Shown: in pieces, positions 45,331 to 54,806 of the stretch
How positions within the stretch are numbered: the stretch's first letter is position 1
Layout: each line of letters starts with the position of its first letter
From: an uncultured Maricaulis sp.
GTDB taxonomy: Bacteria > Pseudomonadota > Alphaproteobacteria > Caulobacterales > Maricaulaceae
Length of the DNA stretch: 64,000 bases
Assembly (NCBI RefSeq): GCF_905480005.1
Contig: NZ_CAJQOO010000008.1
Location: 62,001 to 126,000 of the forward strand
Direction: 5' to 3'
Position numbers and translations under genes: made by a program
The notes under the pieces: model-generated
Told to the model about the DNA's origin: nothing
What the model saw: the letters and a program-made list of their open reading frames with translations, nothing else
Databases searched by the model: none

Positions 45331-46308
45331 TCAATACCGCGCGAGCGCGGCGCCCCAGGTGAAGCCACCACCCAGCGCTTCCATCAAAACCAGGTCGCCC
45401 CGCTTGATGCGCCCGTCCTGGACCGCCCGATCGAAGGCAAGAGGAACCGAAGCCGCCGAGGTATTCCCGTGGTCGGCAACAGTGGATATGACTTTTTCCG
45501 TTGGAATTGAAAGCCTTCGCGCAACACCTTCAAGTATCCGCTGATTGGCCTGGTGGGGCACAAACCAGTCCACCTCCTCGATCGTGACGCCGGAACGCTT
45601 GGCAATCGTGGTCATGGATTCGGCGATATTGGTGATGGCATGACGGAAGACCTGATTGCCCACCATGCGCAAATGACCCACCGTTCCGGTCGAGGACGGA
45701 CCGCCATCAACATGGAGCAAATCCTTGAATCGGCCATCCGAGCGCAGATAAGTGCCCAGAATTCCCGAACGGTCGGCACCCTCATCCGTGTCAGCCGCCT
45801 GCAAGACCATCGCACCGGCGCCATCCCCGAAGAGCACGCAGGTCGAGCGGTCGGTCCAGTCGAGAATGCGCGACATGGTCTCGGCACCGACGACCAGAGC
45901 CGTCTTCGCCTGACCGCGCGCCAGCATATTGTCCGCCATGGCAATGGCGTAGACAAAGCCGGTGCAGACGGCCTGGACATCAAACGCCGCCCCCCGGGTC
46001 GCGCCGAGGCGGGCCTGCAGCATGGTACCGACCGAGGGAAAGGTGAAATCCGGAGTCGTTGTGGCGACTACGATCAGGTCAAGATCGTCCGCCTCCAGCC
46101 CGGCATCTTCGAGCGCGCGGCGCGCAGCCCGCTCCGCCAGGTCACAGGTCGTGATGCCCTCACCGGCGATATGACGCTGACGGATACCCGTCCGCTCTCG
46201 GATCCAGGTGTCACTGGTATCGACCATGGCGGAGATTTCGTCATTGGTCAGGATCCGCTCGGGCAGATAGGAGCCGATACCGGCGATACGCGTACTCAAC
46301 TCGGTCAT
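45331..46308 (-). CDS. fabH: Beta-ketoacyl-ACP synthase III
   Basis: 325-aa condensing enzyme that starts type II fatty-acid synthesis by joining acetyl-CoA to malonyl-ACP. The catalytic triad is visible: Cys115 in FDVQAVCTGF, His in WFVPHQANQRIL and Asn in VADHGNTSAAS. The C-terminal EALGGGFTWGAALARY is typical. Its ATG overlaps the plsX stop (ATGA), so the two are coupled. Confidence 0.97.
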   Translation of the reverse strand: MTELSTRIAGIGSYLPERILTNDEISAMVDTSDTWIRERTGIRQRHIAGEGITTCDLAERAARRALEDAGLEADDLDLIVVATTTPDFTFPSVGTMLQARLGATRGAAFDVQAVCTGFVYAIAMADNMLARGQAKTALVVGAETMSRILDWTDRSTCVLFGDGAGAMVLQAADTDEGADRSGILGTYLRSDGRFKDLLHVDGGPSSTGTVGHLRMVGNQVFRHAITNIAESMTTIAKRSGVTIEEVDWFVPHQANQRILEGVARRLSIPTEKVISTVADHGNTSAASVPLAFDRAVQDGRIKRGDLVLMEALGGGFTWGAALARY

Positions 46309-47363
46309 GACGCTGCCACGACTTCCTGTTCTTCTTCAAAACTGGCGAATTTGTCGAGATTGGCGCGAATCTGGGCCATGAAATCGCTCTTCGCCATGAC
46401 ATAGGCCAAGCCGAGCGCCGAGGCGAAGCCCTCACCATCGGCGCCGCCATGCGACTTCACGACGATCCCCTTGAGGCCCAGCAGAACACCGCCATTGATG
46501 TAGCGAGGATCCATCCTCTGACGCAGGCGTTCGAGCGCGCCCAGCGAGAGCAGACCGGCCGCGAGCTTGGCCAGCAGCGAGCTGGTCAGCGCCTCACGCA
46601 CCCAGCCGGCAACAAGACGGGCCGTGCCTTCAGCCGTCTTCAACGCAATATTCCCGGTGAAACCATCAGTGACCACGACATCGATGCCGCCGGCCGAGAT
46701 GTCATTGCCCTCGATGAAACCCTGATAGGCAATGTCGAGGCCCGATTTGCGGATCAGCTGATCCGCCTCGCGCACCGTGTCATTTCCCTTGAGTTCTTCC
46801 TGGCCGACATTCAGCAGACCGACAGACGGCGAGTCGCCGCCAAAGACCGCGCTGTGATAGGCCTCGCCCATGATTGCGAACTCAACCAGCTGGGTCGCAC
46901 CGCACTGAACATTGGCGCCCACATCGAGCACAACCGTATGCCCTTTGGGCGTAGGCCAGTTCGCAGAAATCGCCGGACGGTGAACGCCCTTTTTCATGCG
47001 CAGGATGACCTTGCCGATCGCCATCAAGGCGCCGGTATTGCCCGAGGAGACGATCGCACCGGCCTCACCGGCCTTCACGCTCTGGATGGCATTCCACATC
47101 GAGGAGCCGCGCGCGCGCCGGACGGCTTCGCTCGGCTTGTCTGTCATCTGGACCAGCGTCTCCGTGTGTCGCAACTCGCATACGGCGGCGACTTTCGGAT
47201 GCTTTTCCAGAAGCGGCGCGAGCAGCGCCTCATCACCGTGAAGCAGATAGTGCGCCTTGCGGTCCGGCCAGCGCTTGAGCGCATGGCCGATACCCTCGAC
47301 GACCGCCTCGGGTCCGAGATCTCCGCCCATGGCGTCGACCGAAATCGTGGGGATAGCTGTCAT
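46305..47363 (-). CDS. plsX: Phosphate acyltransferase PlsX
   Basis: 352-aa enzyme converting acyl-ACP to acyl-phosphate, the first step of PlsX/PlsY phospholipid synthesis. Family motifs are TISVDAMGGDLGPEAVVEGI, AIVSSGNTGALMAIGKVIL, TPKGHTVVLDVGANVQCGAT and FTGNIALKTAEG. The ATG at 47363 gives the standard N-terminus MTAIPTISVDAMGGD; the frame opens 25 codons earlier. It leads the plsX-fabH-ihfA-merR cluster. The spacer upstream has only about 95 bases before the bc1 chaperone gene. Confidence 0.96.
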   Translation of the reverse strand: MTAIPTISVDAMGGDLGPEAVVEGIGHALKRWPDRKAHYLLHGDEALLAPLLEKHPKVAAVCELRHTETLVQMTDKPSEAVRRARGSSMWNAIQSVKAGEAGAIVSSGNTGALMAIGKVILRMKKGVHRPAISANWPTPKGHTVVLDVGANVQCGATQLVEFAIMGEAYHSAVFGGDSPSVGLLNVGQEELKGNDTVREADQLIRKSGLDIAYQGFIEGNDISAGGIDVVVTDGFTGNIALKTAEGTARLVAGWVREALTSSLLAKLAAGLLSLGALERLRQRMDPRYINGGVLLGLKGIVVKSHGGADGEGFASALGLAYVMAKSDFMAQIRANLDKFASFEEEQEVVAAS

Positions 47364-47459
47364 GAGTAGCGGTGCAATGTCCCTCGCAAAGGCGCGCTGC
47401 GCCGAAAGCCCGCGGAACTTAGCCCATGACTCTGGCAATGCAAGGCAGCAAGACGGCGA

Positions 47460-47993
47460 TCAGATCGCCGGAAAGGCTGGCGACGCCCCGGCGATCAACG
47501 CTGCCCCACCCTGTGCCCGCAGGGCTTCAAGTGCCGAGTTGACGTATAGGGCAAGGGCTGGCGCGCGCGCATCATCCGCCTCAGCGCTGAAAACATTGCG
47601 CGACAGCACAGCCTGCAATTCATCTGCCTGGTCCTGGCTGGCCGCTTCGCGCAGTGCTTCGGCCCGACCATAAAAGCCCTCCGCCATGAAGCGGATCTTC
47701 TTGCCAACGCCTGAGTCGCCCACACCCATTTCGCGCATCGCAGCATCAAAATCATCGAACATGGTGTCAAAGAGCGCCTGGCTGAGACGCGCTGAATCAT
47801 CACCGTCCTGCGTTTTCAGGGCCAGCACCACCAGGGCGCAATGCAGGATGATCATCTCGAAACGGCCTTCAACCGTGTCCGGAACTCCCAGCCTGGCATA
47901 GAAATCCGGCGTGCGGGCAGCCGTCACGACATCGCGATAAAGCGCTTCGGCGCGTAGTTTTTCCGGCTTTCGGCCGAAAAGACGGTTCAACAT
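47460..47993 (-). CDS. Ubiquinol-cytochrome c chaperone (CBP3 family)
   Basis: 177-aa homologue of mitochondrial CBP3, needed for assembly of the cytochrome bc1 complex. It has the N-terminal RLFGRKPEKLRAEALYRDVV, the ARTPDFYARLGVPDTVEGRF block and the helical core FEMIILHCALVVLALKTQ with ALFDTMFDDFDAAMREMGVG and GKKIRFMAEGFYGRAEAL. Length and motifs are normal for alphaproteobacterial members. It is divergent from bamE, the usual neighbour. Confidence 0.92.
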   Translation of the reverse strand: MLNRLFGRKPEKLRAEALYRDVVTAARTPDFYARLGVPDTVEGRFEMIILHCALVVLALKTQDGDDSARLSQALFDTMFDDFDAAMREMGVGDSGVGKKIRFMAEGFYGRAEALREAASQDQADELQAVLSRNVFSAEADDARAPALALYVNSALEALRAQGGAALIAGASPAFPAI

Positions 47994-48110
47994 GCGATCC
48001 GCTCTCCCAAGAATTGGCGCTTGAAGCTAAGCTCGCCCTTGGTTAGGTCAAGACAGCGCCGCACGCGTCATCACGTCGCGCGTGGCAGACCCATCTCGCA
48101 GGAGTTCCTG

Positions 48111-48605
48111 ATGAAGCGTCGCGTTAGCCTTACAGTCCTGATTGCCGCTTGCGCGATCGGCGCATCGGCCTGCAATCCGGTCCTTCGATCGCACGGCTAT
48201 CGCTACACCACACAGGACGTGCCCGAAATCCTGGTCGCCGAAGACACCGAATCTTCTGTGTTGTCGCGCCTCGGCAATCCGTCAACACGTGGAACGTTCG
48301 AGGATAATACCTGGTATTATATCTCCGCGACCCGCGAGAGCCTGGCCTATCTCCGGCCGGCGACACGTGACCGCCGCATCATCGCCGTCACCTTCGACGA
48401 TAATGGCGTGGTCTCCGAAGTCTCCGAATACGGGCTGGAAGACGGCCGCGTGGTTGCCTATGCCGACCGCGAAACACCGACACGGGGTCGCGAACTGACC
48501 TTCCTTGAACAGCTTCTCGGCAATGTCGGGCGCCTGCCCTCCGAACAATTCGGTGGCGAGCAGAACCTGCCCGGCGGCGCTGGCGGTCCACGCCGCGACC
48601 AGTAG
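48111..48605 (+). CDS. bamE: Outer-membrane assembly lipoprotein BamE
   Basis: 164-aa SmpA/OmlA-type lipoprotein of the BAM complex. The signal MKRRVSLTVLIAACAIGASA precedes Cys21 (lipobox GASAC). The core HGYRYTTQDVPEILVAEDTE, VLSRLGNPSTRGTFEDNTWY and ITVTFDDNGVV-like segments are recognisable. The tail beyond residue 120 is a disordered extension ending GGAGGPRRDQ. GGAG lies seven bases before the ATG. It is followed by a strong terminator. Confidence 0.92.
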   Translation: MKRRVSLTVLIAACAIGASACNPVLRSHGYRYTTQDVPEILVAEDTESSVLSRLGNPSTRGTFEDNTWYYISATRESLAYLRPATRDRRIIAVTFDDNGVVSEVSEYGLEDGRVVAYADRETPTRGRELTFLEQLLGNVGRLPSEQFGGEQNLPGGAGGPRRDQ

Positions 48606-48632
48606 AGGCGACCAGTATCGCAAAACCCAAAG

Positions 48633-48662
48633 AGCCCTGGTTCACGGACCGGGGCTTTTTTG
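48633..48662 (+). terminator. Intrinsic terminator after bamE
   Basis: The stem AGCCC-T-GGT pairs with ACC-G-GGGCT around a 6-base loop and ends in a T-run (48656-48661). It lies 28 bases past the bamE stop. Confidence 0.8.
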
Positions 48663-48878
48663 TGCGCGGCGCTCGCTGTGGGCCAACAAAGCGCGCCCAC
48701 TCCGCCACGGCCCGCCCGACCTTTTCCTCCGGGAGACGATGCCCTGAAGGGCTGTGTGAGGGGGATTGTTTCCGCGCTCGTGGGCAGTTGCCGGCCGCCT
48801 TGACCCACGACAAGGCGGCGGGCCGGGCGGCCACCGCAAACCCGTCGTACAAGGATCGATCGCGCGGCGCAGAGCGGA
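48663..48878. other. Spacer between terminators with a strong hairpin
   Basis: GC-rich, with no supported gene. It contains a perfect 9-base hairpin (GCCGCCTTG, 8-base loop, CAAGGCGGC; 48794-48819) with no T-run, and a small GCCCTGAAGGGC hairpin near 48739-48750. Open frames crossing it have skewed Arg/Pro/Gly content and look non-coding. Because it lies between terminators facing in opposite directions, a free-standing small RNA is possible but unproven. Confidence 0.35.
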
Positions 48879-48912
48879 CAAAAAAAAGAGCCCCGGCCAA
48901 AGGCCGGAGCTC
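48879..48912 (-). terminator. Intrinsic terminator after hppA
   Basis: The stem GAGC-C-CCGGCC pairs with GGCCGG-A-GCTC around loop AAA (48888-48912), one mismatch. On the minus strand it is followed by eight T residues. It lies about 25 bases past the hppA stop. Confidence 0.88.
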
Positions 48913-48936
48913 TTCCAGGATCAGGTGTGATCCTGC

Positions 48937-51030
48937 CTAGTGGGCCAGGACGGCCAACAGAAGCAGGGCCACGATATTCGTGATCTTGATCATCGGGTTC
49001 ACGGCGGGTCCGGCAGTGTCCTTGTAGGGATCACCAACCGTATCGCCGGTCACGGAAGCCTTGTGAGCTTCCGAGCCCTTGCCGCCATGATGGCCGTCTT
49101 CGATATACTTCTTGGCATTGTCCCAGGCACCGCCACCGACGGTCATGGAAACGGCCACGAAGAGACCATTGACGATCACGCCCAGCAGCATCGCACCAAC
49201 CGCAGCCAGGGCTTCCGCCTGACCGGCGATCGCATTGATCGCAAAGTAGAGCACGATCGGAGACAGGACGGGCAGAAGCGATGGCACGATCATTTCGCGG
49301 ATCGCCGCCTTGGTCAGGATGTCCACGGCGCGGCCATAATCCGGCTTCGCCTTATACTCCATGATACCCGGGATCTCCTTGAACTGACGCCGCACTTCGG
49401 CAACCACGGCGGTGGCCGCACGGCCCACGGCCATCATGGACATGCCGCCGAAGAGATATGGCAGCAGACCACCGAAGAGCAGGCCGACGATCACATACGG
49501 GTTCTCGAGCGAGAAGTTCGGCTCAATCCCCAGCAGGTGTTCGACATCCGTCGTGTAGGCCGCAAACAGGACCAGGGCGCCAAGACCGGCCGAACCGATC
49601 GCATAGCCCTTGGTGACCGCCTTGGTGGTGTTGCCCACCGCATCAAGCGTGTCGGTCGTATTGCGGACGCTCTCGTCGAGACCCGCCATTTCAGCAATGC
49701 CACCCGCATTGTCCGTCACCGGACCGAAGGCATCGAGGGCCACGATCAAACCGGCCAGGGCCAGCATGGTCGTCACCGAGATGGCAATCCCGAACAGGCC
49801 TGCCAGGGCATAGGTACCCAGAATGCCACCAATGATGATCAGGGCTGGCAGCGCTGTCGATTCCAGCGAGACCGCGAGACCCTGGATGACATTCGTGCCA
49901 TGCCCGGACTCCGAGGCCAGAGCCACCGACTTCACCGGGCGATAGGCCGTCCCGGTATAGTATTCGGTGACCCAGATGATCGCTGCCGTGACGATCAGGC
50001 CGATCAGGCCGGACCAGAACAGGTTCATCCCGGTGATCATCTTGCCGTTCACTTCGGCGATATCACCCATGCCGATGGTGTAATCGGTCACGAAGTAGAG
50101 CGCACCGATCGACAGGACACCGGCAACGATGAGGCCCTTGTAGAGCGCGCCCATCACATTGGTGCCCTTGCCCAGGCTCACGAAGAAGGTGCCGATGATC
50201 GAGGTCACGATACAGGCCGAGGCGATCATGAGCGGATAGAGCACCATCGTGGTCGCCAGACCGCCGGAGAAGAAGATCGCCGCCAGCACCATGGTCGCAA
50301 CCACAGTCACGGCATAGGTCTCGAACAGGTCAGCCGCCATGCCGGCACAATCACCGACATTGTCGCCGACATTGTCAGCGATGGTGGCCGGATTGCGCGG
50401 ATCATCCTCGGGAATGCCGGCTTCGATCTTGCCGACCATGTCGCCGCCGACATCCGCACCCTTGGTGAAGATACCGCCGCCGAGACGGGCGAAAATCGAG
50501 ATCAGGGAGGCACCGAAGCCCAGAGCGACCAGGGAATCGATGATGATCCGCCCGGTGTCTTCGCTTCCGAGGACCAGGCCCATCGGACCGGTCAGTACCC
50601 AGTAGTAACCCGCCACACCCAGCAGGGCGAGACCGGCAACCAGCATCCCGGTGATGGCACCCGACCGGAAAGCCACGGCCAGGCCGGCCCCTAGGCTCGT
50701 ACTGGCAGCCTGGGTCGTGCGCACATTGGCGCGGACCGAGATCAGCATGCCGATAAATCCGGCCGCGCCGGACAGAATGGCACCGATGGCAAAGCCGAGC
50801 GCGACCTGCCAGCCGAGGAAGACGGCGATCAGGATACAGACGACGACGCCGACGATGGCGATGGTGGTATATTGACGTTTAAGGTAGGCGTTTGCGCCTT
50901 CCTGAATGGCCGATGCGATCTCTTGCATCTTCTCCGTGCCTGCGCTCGCACCCATCAGACGTTGGGTCTGAACGACCCCGTAGATGATGGCGAGAACAGC
51001 TGCCGCAATGGCCAAAAAAAGCATGTTCAT
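48937..51030 (-). CDS. hppA: Membrane-bound proton-translocating pyrophosphatase
   Basis: 697-aa polytopic H+-PPase that couples pyrophosphate hydrolysis to proton export. Substrate-site motifs are [40 protein letters not shown] and [13 protein letters not shown]; a second Asp-rich site lies in [20 protein letters not shown]. The sequence [17 protein letters not shown] has Lys at the position that is Ala in potassium-dependent enzymes, which predicts a potassium-independent pump. The ATG at 51030 is preferred (GGAAGCC upstream; the N-terminus begins inside the first helix). It ends in a strong terminator. Confidence 0.96.
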   Translation of the reverse strand: MNMLFLAIAAAVLAIIYGVVQTQRLMGASAGTEKMQEIASAIQEGANAYLKRQYTTIAIVGVVVCILIAVFLGWQVALGFAIGAILSGAAGFIGMLISVRANVRTTQAASTSLGAGLAVAFRSGAITGMLVAGLALLGVAGYYWVLTGPMGLVLGSEDTGRIIIDSLVALGFGASLISIFARLGGGIFTKGADVGGDMVGKIEAGIPEDDPRNPATIADNVGDNVGDCAGMAADLFETYAVTVVATMVLAAIFFSGGLATTMVLYPLMIASACIVTSIIGTFFVSLGKGTNVMGALYKGLIVAGVLSIGALYFVTDYTIGMGDIAEVNGKMITGMNLFWSGLIGLIVTAAIIWVTEYYTGTAYRPVKSVALASESGHGTNVIQGLAVSLESTALPALIIIGGILGTYALAGLFGIAISVTTMLALAGLIVALDAFGPVTDNAGGIAEMAGLDESVRNTTDTLDAVGNTTKAVTKGYAIGSAGLGALVLFAAYTTDVEHLLGIEPNFSLENPYVIVGLLFGGLLPYLFGGMSMMAVGRAATAVVAEVRRQFKEIPGIMEYKAKPDYGRAVDILTKAAIREMIVPSLLPVLSPIVLYFAINAIAGQAEALAAVGAMLLGVIVNGLFVAVSMTVGGGAWDNAKKYIEDGHHGGKGSEAHKASVTGDTVGDPYKDTAGPAVNPMIKITNIVALLLLAVLAH

Positions 51031-51229
51031 GGCTTCCAGCCCCGTTTGTTCACTTCGTTGTGGTCTCGGAAGGAATACGGGAAAGCATGCGCGTGTGACC
51101 ACGCCGACCTTAGACAACTCCCCCGCTTTTATTCTTATTGTTGGGGAGACTATGCCCAAAGCATTGGGGCGGTGCAATACGCACTCTTTACCAAGTCAAA
51201 ACATTGACTTGCTGCACTGCAATATAGTT

Positions 51230-51751
51230 TTATCGACGAAAGAGCCGGGTATCAGCCTGGCGAATCTCGATGCGCTCGATGGCACTCGGTCCATAGTGCT
51301 CGCCAAGCGCTGCCTGCCAGACTTCCACGGCACGCTCGGTATCGAGCGCAGAGCCTTCCTCATTCGACACCGACGTGCGGAAAGCCGCCCTCACCGCAGC
51401 GTCGAGTGCGTAGTGGGCATCCTCGCGAATATCCCAGACATTGTGTCCGGTCGCCACGCGAACGCGGATTTGCACATAGGCATAACCCGTCAGATGGCCT
51501 TGGGTCGACAAGGGCGCGACCACGGTCGGCATGGTGAAGCTGCGCGGATCGTCTTCTTCATCCTCGGCTTCTTCCTCATCATCCTCATCCGACCCGGCGA
51601 GATTGAAGATGGTCAGGAAGCGATTGCCGCGACCGCCCGCATCACCCGATCCATCGCCCGACTCCGCCGGCGGTGCCATCAGGGCATGGGCGGGCATCGG
51701 GATCAGCGATACCAGAAAGATTGCAGCCACTCGGGCGAAGACATTACGCAT
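51230..51751 (-). CDS. Exported hypothetical protein with acidic linker
   Basis: 173 aa with a signal peptide (MRNVFARVAAIFLVSLIPMP, cleavage probably after AHA near residue 23). It has a strongly acidic stretch at about 54-68 (SDEDDEEEAEDEEDD). A folded-looking C-terminal domain follows (VVAPLSTQGHLTGYAYVQIR, then DIREDAHYALDAAVRAAFRT and IERIEIRQADTRLF). The second half is reminiscent of FliL-like stator proteins in strand/helix order, but the likeness is weak and I make no assignment. GAGAGG lies five bases before the ATG. It sits between thiL and hppA on the same strand. Confidence 0.68.
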   Translation of the reverse strand: MRNVFARVAAIFLVSLIPMPAHALMAPPAESGDGSGDAGGRGNRFLTIFNLAGSDEDDEEEAEDEEDDPRSFTMPTVVAPLSTQGHLTGYAYVQIRVRVATGHNVWDIREDAHYALDAAVRAAFRTSVSNEEGSALDTERAVEVWQAALGEHYGPSAIERIEIRQADTRLFRR

Positions 51752-51790
51752 GAAAGCCTCTCAGTCATTGCAGAGACTGACAGCTTTGCC

Positions 51791-52756
51791 TCAAAAATGC
51801 GTAAACCCGGCCCGCTGCGGCGCCAGCGACGCGCCGCTCGCGTCGCGCAGACATATCCCGGCATCCCCGGTAACCGAACCAATGCGGGTCAGGGCGAGAC
51901 CGAGCATGTCACTGATCGCGCCGATCCGGTCCCGCGCGCCGACCGGAGCCGTGAAGGCCAACTCGTAATCATCGCCCCCTGCGAGCAGGCGATGGACATC
52001 GCCGTCCGGCGATGCGCGCCAGGCCTTGCCAGCCCTCGACAAGGGTACCGCTTCGATCTCGATTTCGAGCCCGCAATCGCTCGCCCGGGCAATATGGCCA
52101 AGATCGGCGACCAGACCGTCAGAGATATCTATCGCGCTGCTGGCCAGTCCGCGAAGCGCCTCACCCAGCGCCAGGCGCGGCTCCGGTGCGGTATAGCGCA
52201 TCAGGCAATCCGCTAGGGCTGGTGCCCCCGATTGCGCCGCCATGAGACCAAGATATCCGTCGCCGATCTGTCCGGAGACCCAGACATCCTCGCCGACCTC
52301 CGCGCCTGTGCGGGTCACGGCCTGGCCGACCGGGACAGCGCCGACAAGCGTCAGGCTGATCGTGAGCGGCCCGGGCGTCACCGTGGTGTCACCGCCGACA
52401 AGCGTCAGACCGAAGCGGGCCTGGTCGCGCTGCAGGGCAGCCAGGAAGGCTTCTCGCCACGCGGCGGCGAGCGAGCCTGGCCAGGACAGGGCCGCCAGAT
52501 AGTGGCGCGGCGACGCCCCCATTGCCGCCAGATCGGAGAGATTGCTCCGCAAGGCACGCCGGGCGACGGTTTCCGGCTTGTCACTGTCGCGAAAATGCAC
52601 GCCCGTGATCAGGGTATCGCAGGCGAGCACGAGGCTCTCTCCCGGATTCGGGTCCAGCAGGGCCGCATCATCGGCGAGGCCGAGGGCGACGGGATCGCCT
52701 TCACTCAGCGGCAGGAGATGCCGCCGGATGAAGTCGAATTCGCCGTCACCGGCCAT
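51791..52756 (-). CDS. thiL: Thiamine-monophosphate kinase
   Basis: 321-aa kinase that makes thiamine diphosphate from thiamine monophosphate. Family marks are LGLADDAALLDPNPGESLVL, CDTLITGVHFRDSDKPETVA, RALRSNLSDLAAMGASPRHY, LVGGDTTVTPGPLTISLTLV, AIDISDGLVADLGHI and LLAGGDDYELAFTAP. It follows nusB by 3 bases, completing the ribD-ribE-ribB-ribH-nusB-thiL run. That context is standard in Alphaproteobacteria. Confidence 0.95.
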   Translation of the reverse strand: MAGDGEFDFIRRHLLPLSEGDPVALGLADDAALLDPNPGESLVLACDTLITGVHFRDSDKPETVARRALRSNLSDLAAMGASPRHYLAALSWPGSLAAAWREAFLAALQRDQARFGLTLVGGDTTVTPGPLTISLTLVGAVPVGQAVTRTGAEVGEDVWVSGQIGDGYLGLMAAQSGAPALADCLMRYTAPEPRLALGEALRGLASSAIDISDGLVADLGHIARASDCGLEIEIEAVPLSRAGKAWRASPDGDVHRLLAGGDDYELAFTAPVGARDRIGAISDMLGLALTRIGSVTGDAGICLRDASGASLAPQRAGFTHF

Positions 52757-52759
52757 GGC

Positions 52760-53248
52760 TCAGAATTCGTCCGGGCGGGCGTCGCGGGCGGCGCGATCGA
52801 AAGCCGCATTGATGAATTTCGGCTCGGACCCTTCGAAGAAGGCATTGGCGATCTCGATGTATTCATCGATCACCACACGCGCCGGCACATCCTTGCGATG
52901 CATCAGCTCGAATCCCCCGACGCGGAGGATGGCGCGCACGGTCGAGTCGAGGCGTTCCAGCCGCCAGCCTTCAGCCAGCAATGCGTCCATCGCCGGGTCG
53001 ACCCGGGCCTGCATCTCGACAACACCGCTCACCAGGCTTTCGAAGAAATCCTCGTCGGCCTCGACATAATCAGGCGCTTCGTGATCGCCACCGAAACGAT
53101 GATCGCGGAATTCCCGGATAACCGCCGCCGCGCCCTGCCCGCTGATCTCCATCTGATAGAGCGCCTGAACGGCAGAGAGGCGTGCAGCCCGACGGAGACG
53201 GGCCCGGTTTTCCGATGTGGATTCCTTGCTGGCTGCAGCCATGATCAT
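52760..53248 (-). CDS. nusB: Transcription antitermination factor NusB
   Basis: 162-aa all-helical NusB, which binds boxA RNA with S10 in rRNA antitermination. The N-terminal arginine-rich segment RARLRRAARLSAVQALYQME binds RNA, and the C-terminal VVIDEYIEIANAFFEGSEPK-FINAAFD block is diagnostic. Its ATG overlaps the ribH stop (ATGA) and has AGGAG upstream. Confidence 0.95.
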   Translation of the reverse strand: MIMAAASKESTSENRARLRRAARLSAVQALYQMEISGQGAAAVIREFRDHRFGGDHEAPDYVEADEDFFESLVSGVVEMQARVDPAMDALLAEGWRLERLDSTVRAILRVGGFELMHRKDVPARVVIDEYIEIANAFFEGSEPKFINAAFDRAARDARPDEF

Positions 53249-53673
53249 GCGCTCCTGAAGCGGTTGCGCAGCTCGATCAGCATCATCGCCGCATTGGCTG
53301 CATCCGCGCCTTTATTATTGTCGATGGCGCGCTTCAAGGCCTGGGCGCGGTTCTCCACGGTCAGAATACCATTGCCGACAGGGATGGCCCGAAGGTTCAA
53401 ATCCATGATTCCACGCGCCGATTCACCGCAGACATAGTCATAGTGCGAGGTCTCGCCACGAATGACACAACCCAGCGCGACATAGCCGTCATAGCCGGCT
53501 CCGGCCTTTTCGGCCTGGGCAATCGTGCCGGGGATTTCCAGCGCACCGGGGACTTCCACAATGTCAAAGGCAAAGCCCTTGGCCTCGATGGCTTCGCGCG
53601 CCCCCTTGATCAGGGCGTCAGCGATGTCGCGGTAGAATGTCCCCGCAATGATCAGGTATTTCGGCGCGCTCAT
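53245..53673 (-). CDS. ribH: 6,7-dimethyl-8-ribityllumazine synthase
   Basis: 142-aa lumazine synthase, the penultimate riboflavin enzyme, condensing the ribityl pyrimidine with dihydroxybutanone phosphate. Motifs are VEVPGALEIPGTIAQAEKAG, GYVALGCVIRGETSHYDYVC (the conserved His in TSHYDYV) and VGNGILTVENRAQALKRA. Length suits the icosahedral or pentameric forms. It overlaps ribB and nusB by a few bases at each end. Confidence 0.96.
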   Translation of the reverse strand: MSAPKYLIIAGTFYRDIADALIKGAREAIEAKGFAFDIVEVPGALEIPGTIAQAEKAGAGYDGYVALGCVIRGETSHYDYVCGESARGIMDLNLRAIPVGNGILTVENRAQALKRAIDNNKGADAANAAMMLIELRNRFRSA

Positions 53674-54791
53674 GCGTCACCCTCCGGAAAATGCCGCTCT
53701 TCGCGGATAGACAGACCATAGCCCTCAAGGCCGACAATTGTCTGCGGCTTGGTGGTCAGAAGAATCATGTCGCGCACGCCGAGGTCCAGCAGGATCTGCG
53801 CGCCGACGCCATACTCGCGCAGGCGGCGGGCCTCGCGCTCGTCCTGAGGCAGGCAGGGATGGGCACCAAGGCGCTCAATGATCGCGGTATGCGAGGTTTC
53901 CCGGATAAAGACCATGACGGCCGGGCCGTCGGCCTCGGAAATCGCTCGGATCCCGGCTTCGACCTTCTCGCCACGCGGACCGCTTTCATGGAGGACATCA
54001 TCAACAAAGCTGACCTTGTGCATGCGCACAGTGGTCGCTTCACCGGCATTGGGCTCACCCTTCACCAAGGCGACATGCTCGGAACCATCCAGCGTATTGC
54101 GGAACACGACCAGTTTGAACGGACCGCCCAATTGGGACGTAAACTCGCTCTCGAGACGCCGTTCGATGAAGCGGTCATTCTTGCGACGATAGGCGATCAG
54201 GTCGGCAATCGTGCCGATCTTCAACCCGTGCAGCTGGGCAAAGGCGACCAGGTCAGGCAGGCGCGCCATTGACCCGTCTTCATTCATGATCTCGCAGATC
54301 ACGCCGGACGAACCGGCGCCGGCCAGGCGGGCCACATCGACAGAGGCCTCGGTATGACCGGCCCGGACCAGCACGCCGCCATCGCGGGCGACAAGCGGAA
54401 AGACATGGCCCGGTGTGGCAATGTCTTCAGCGCCCTTGGACGGATCCGTCGCCACTTCGATCGTGCGGGCCCGGTCATGGGCTGAAATGCCGGTGGTGAC
54501 ACCCTCGCGCGCCTCGATCGAGGTCGTGAACGCGGTCTGGTGACGCGAGCGGTTATCGCTCGCCATCAGTTTCAGATCGAGCTGGGTGACGCGTTCCTGG
54601 CTCATCGCCAGGCAAATCAGGCCGCGCCCGTGCTTGGCCATGAAATTGACCGCATCGGGGGTGGCGAACTTGGCCGGGATGACCAGGTCGCCTTCATTCT
54701 CGCGGTCCTCGGCGTCGACAAGGATGAACATGCGCCCATTGCGCGCATCCTCGATAACGTCCTCGATGGGGGAAAGTGGGATGTCGCTCAC
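53670..54791 (-). CDS. ribB: 3,4-dihydroxy-2-butanone-4-phosphate synthase with degenerate GTP cyclohydrolase II domain
   Basis: 373 aa. Residues about 1-205 are an intact DHBP synthase: [16 protein letters not shown] has the acidic metal site, then [10 protein letters not shown] and [18 protein letters not shown]. Residues about 210-373 resemble GTP cyclohydrolase II. However, the zinc region that reads HSECLTGD...LRCDCG in active RibA is HKVSFVDD...SGPRGE here, so all three Cys ligands are gone. The second half should be inactive, as in the RibBX class. The start is GTG at 54791 with GGAG six bases upstream; a TTG at 54803 is the alternative. Confidence 0.92.
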   Translation of the reverse strand: MSDIPLSPIEDVIEDARNGRMFILVDAEDRENEGDLVIPAKFATPDAVNFMAKHGRGLICLAMSQERVTQLDLKLMASDNRSRHQTAFTTSIEAREGVTTGISAHDRARTIEVATDPSKGAEDIATPGHVFPLVARDGGVLVRAGHTEASVDVARLAGAGSSGVICEIMNEDGSMARLPDLVAFAQLHGLKIGTIADLIAYRRKNDRFIERRLESEFTSQLGGPFKLVVFRNTLDGSEHVALVKGEPNAGEATTVRMHKVSFVDDVLHESGPRGEKVEAGIRAISEADGPAVMVFIRETSHTAIIERLGAHPCLPQDEREARRLREYGVGAQILLDLGVRDMILLTTKPQTIVGLEGYGLSIREERHFPEGDA

Positions 54792-54806
54792 GCGCGTCTC
54801 CAAATA

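Noticed and set aside
48940..50694. 584-codon open frame antisense to hppA
   Set aside because: It mirrors the pyrophosphatase frame; the His/Asp/Gly/Arg-rich composition is typical of the complement of a GC-rich membrane protein gene, with no domain pattern.
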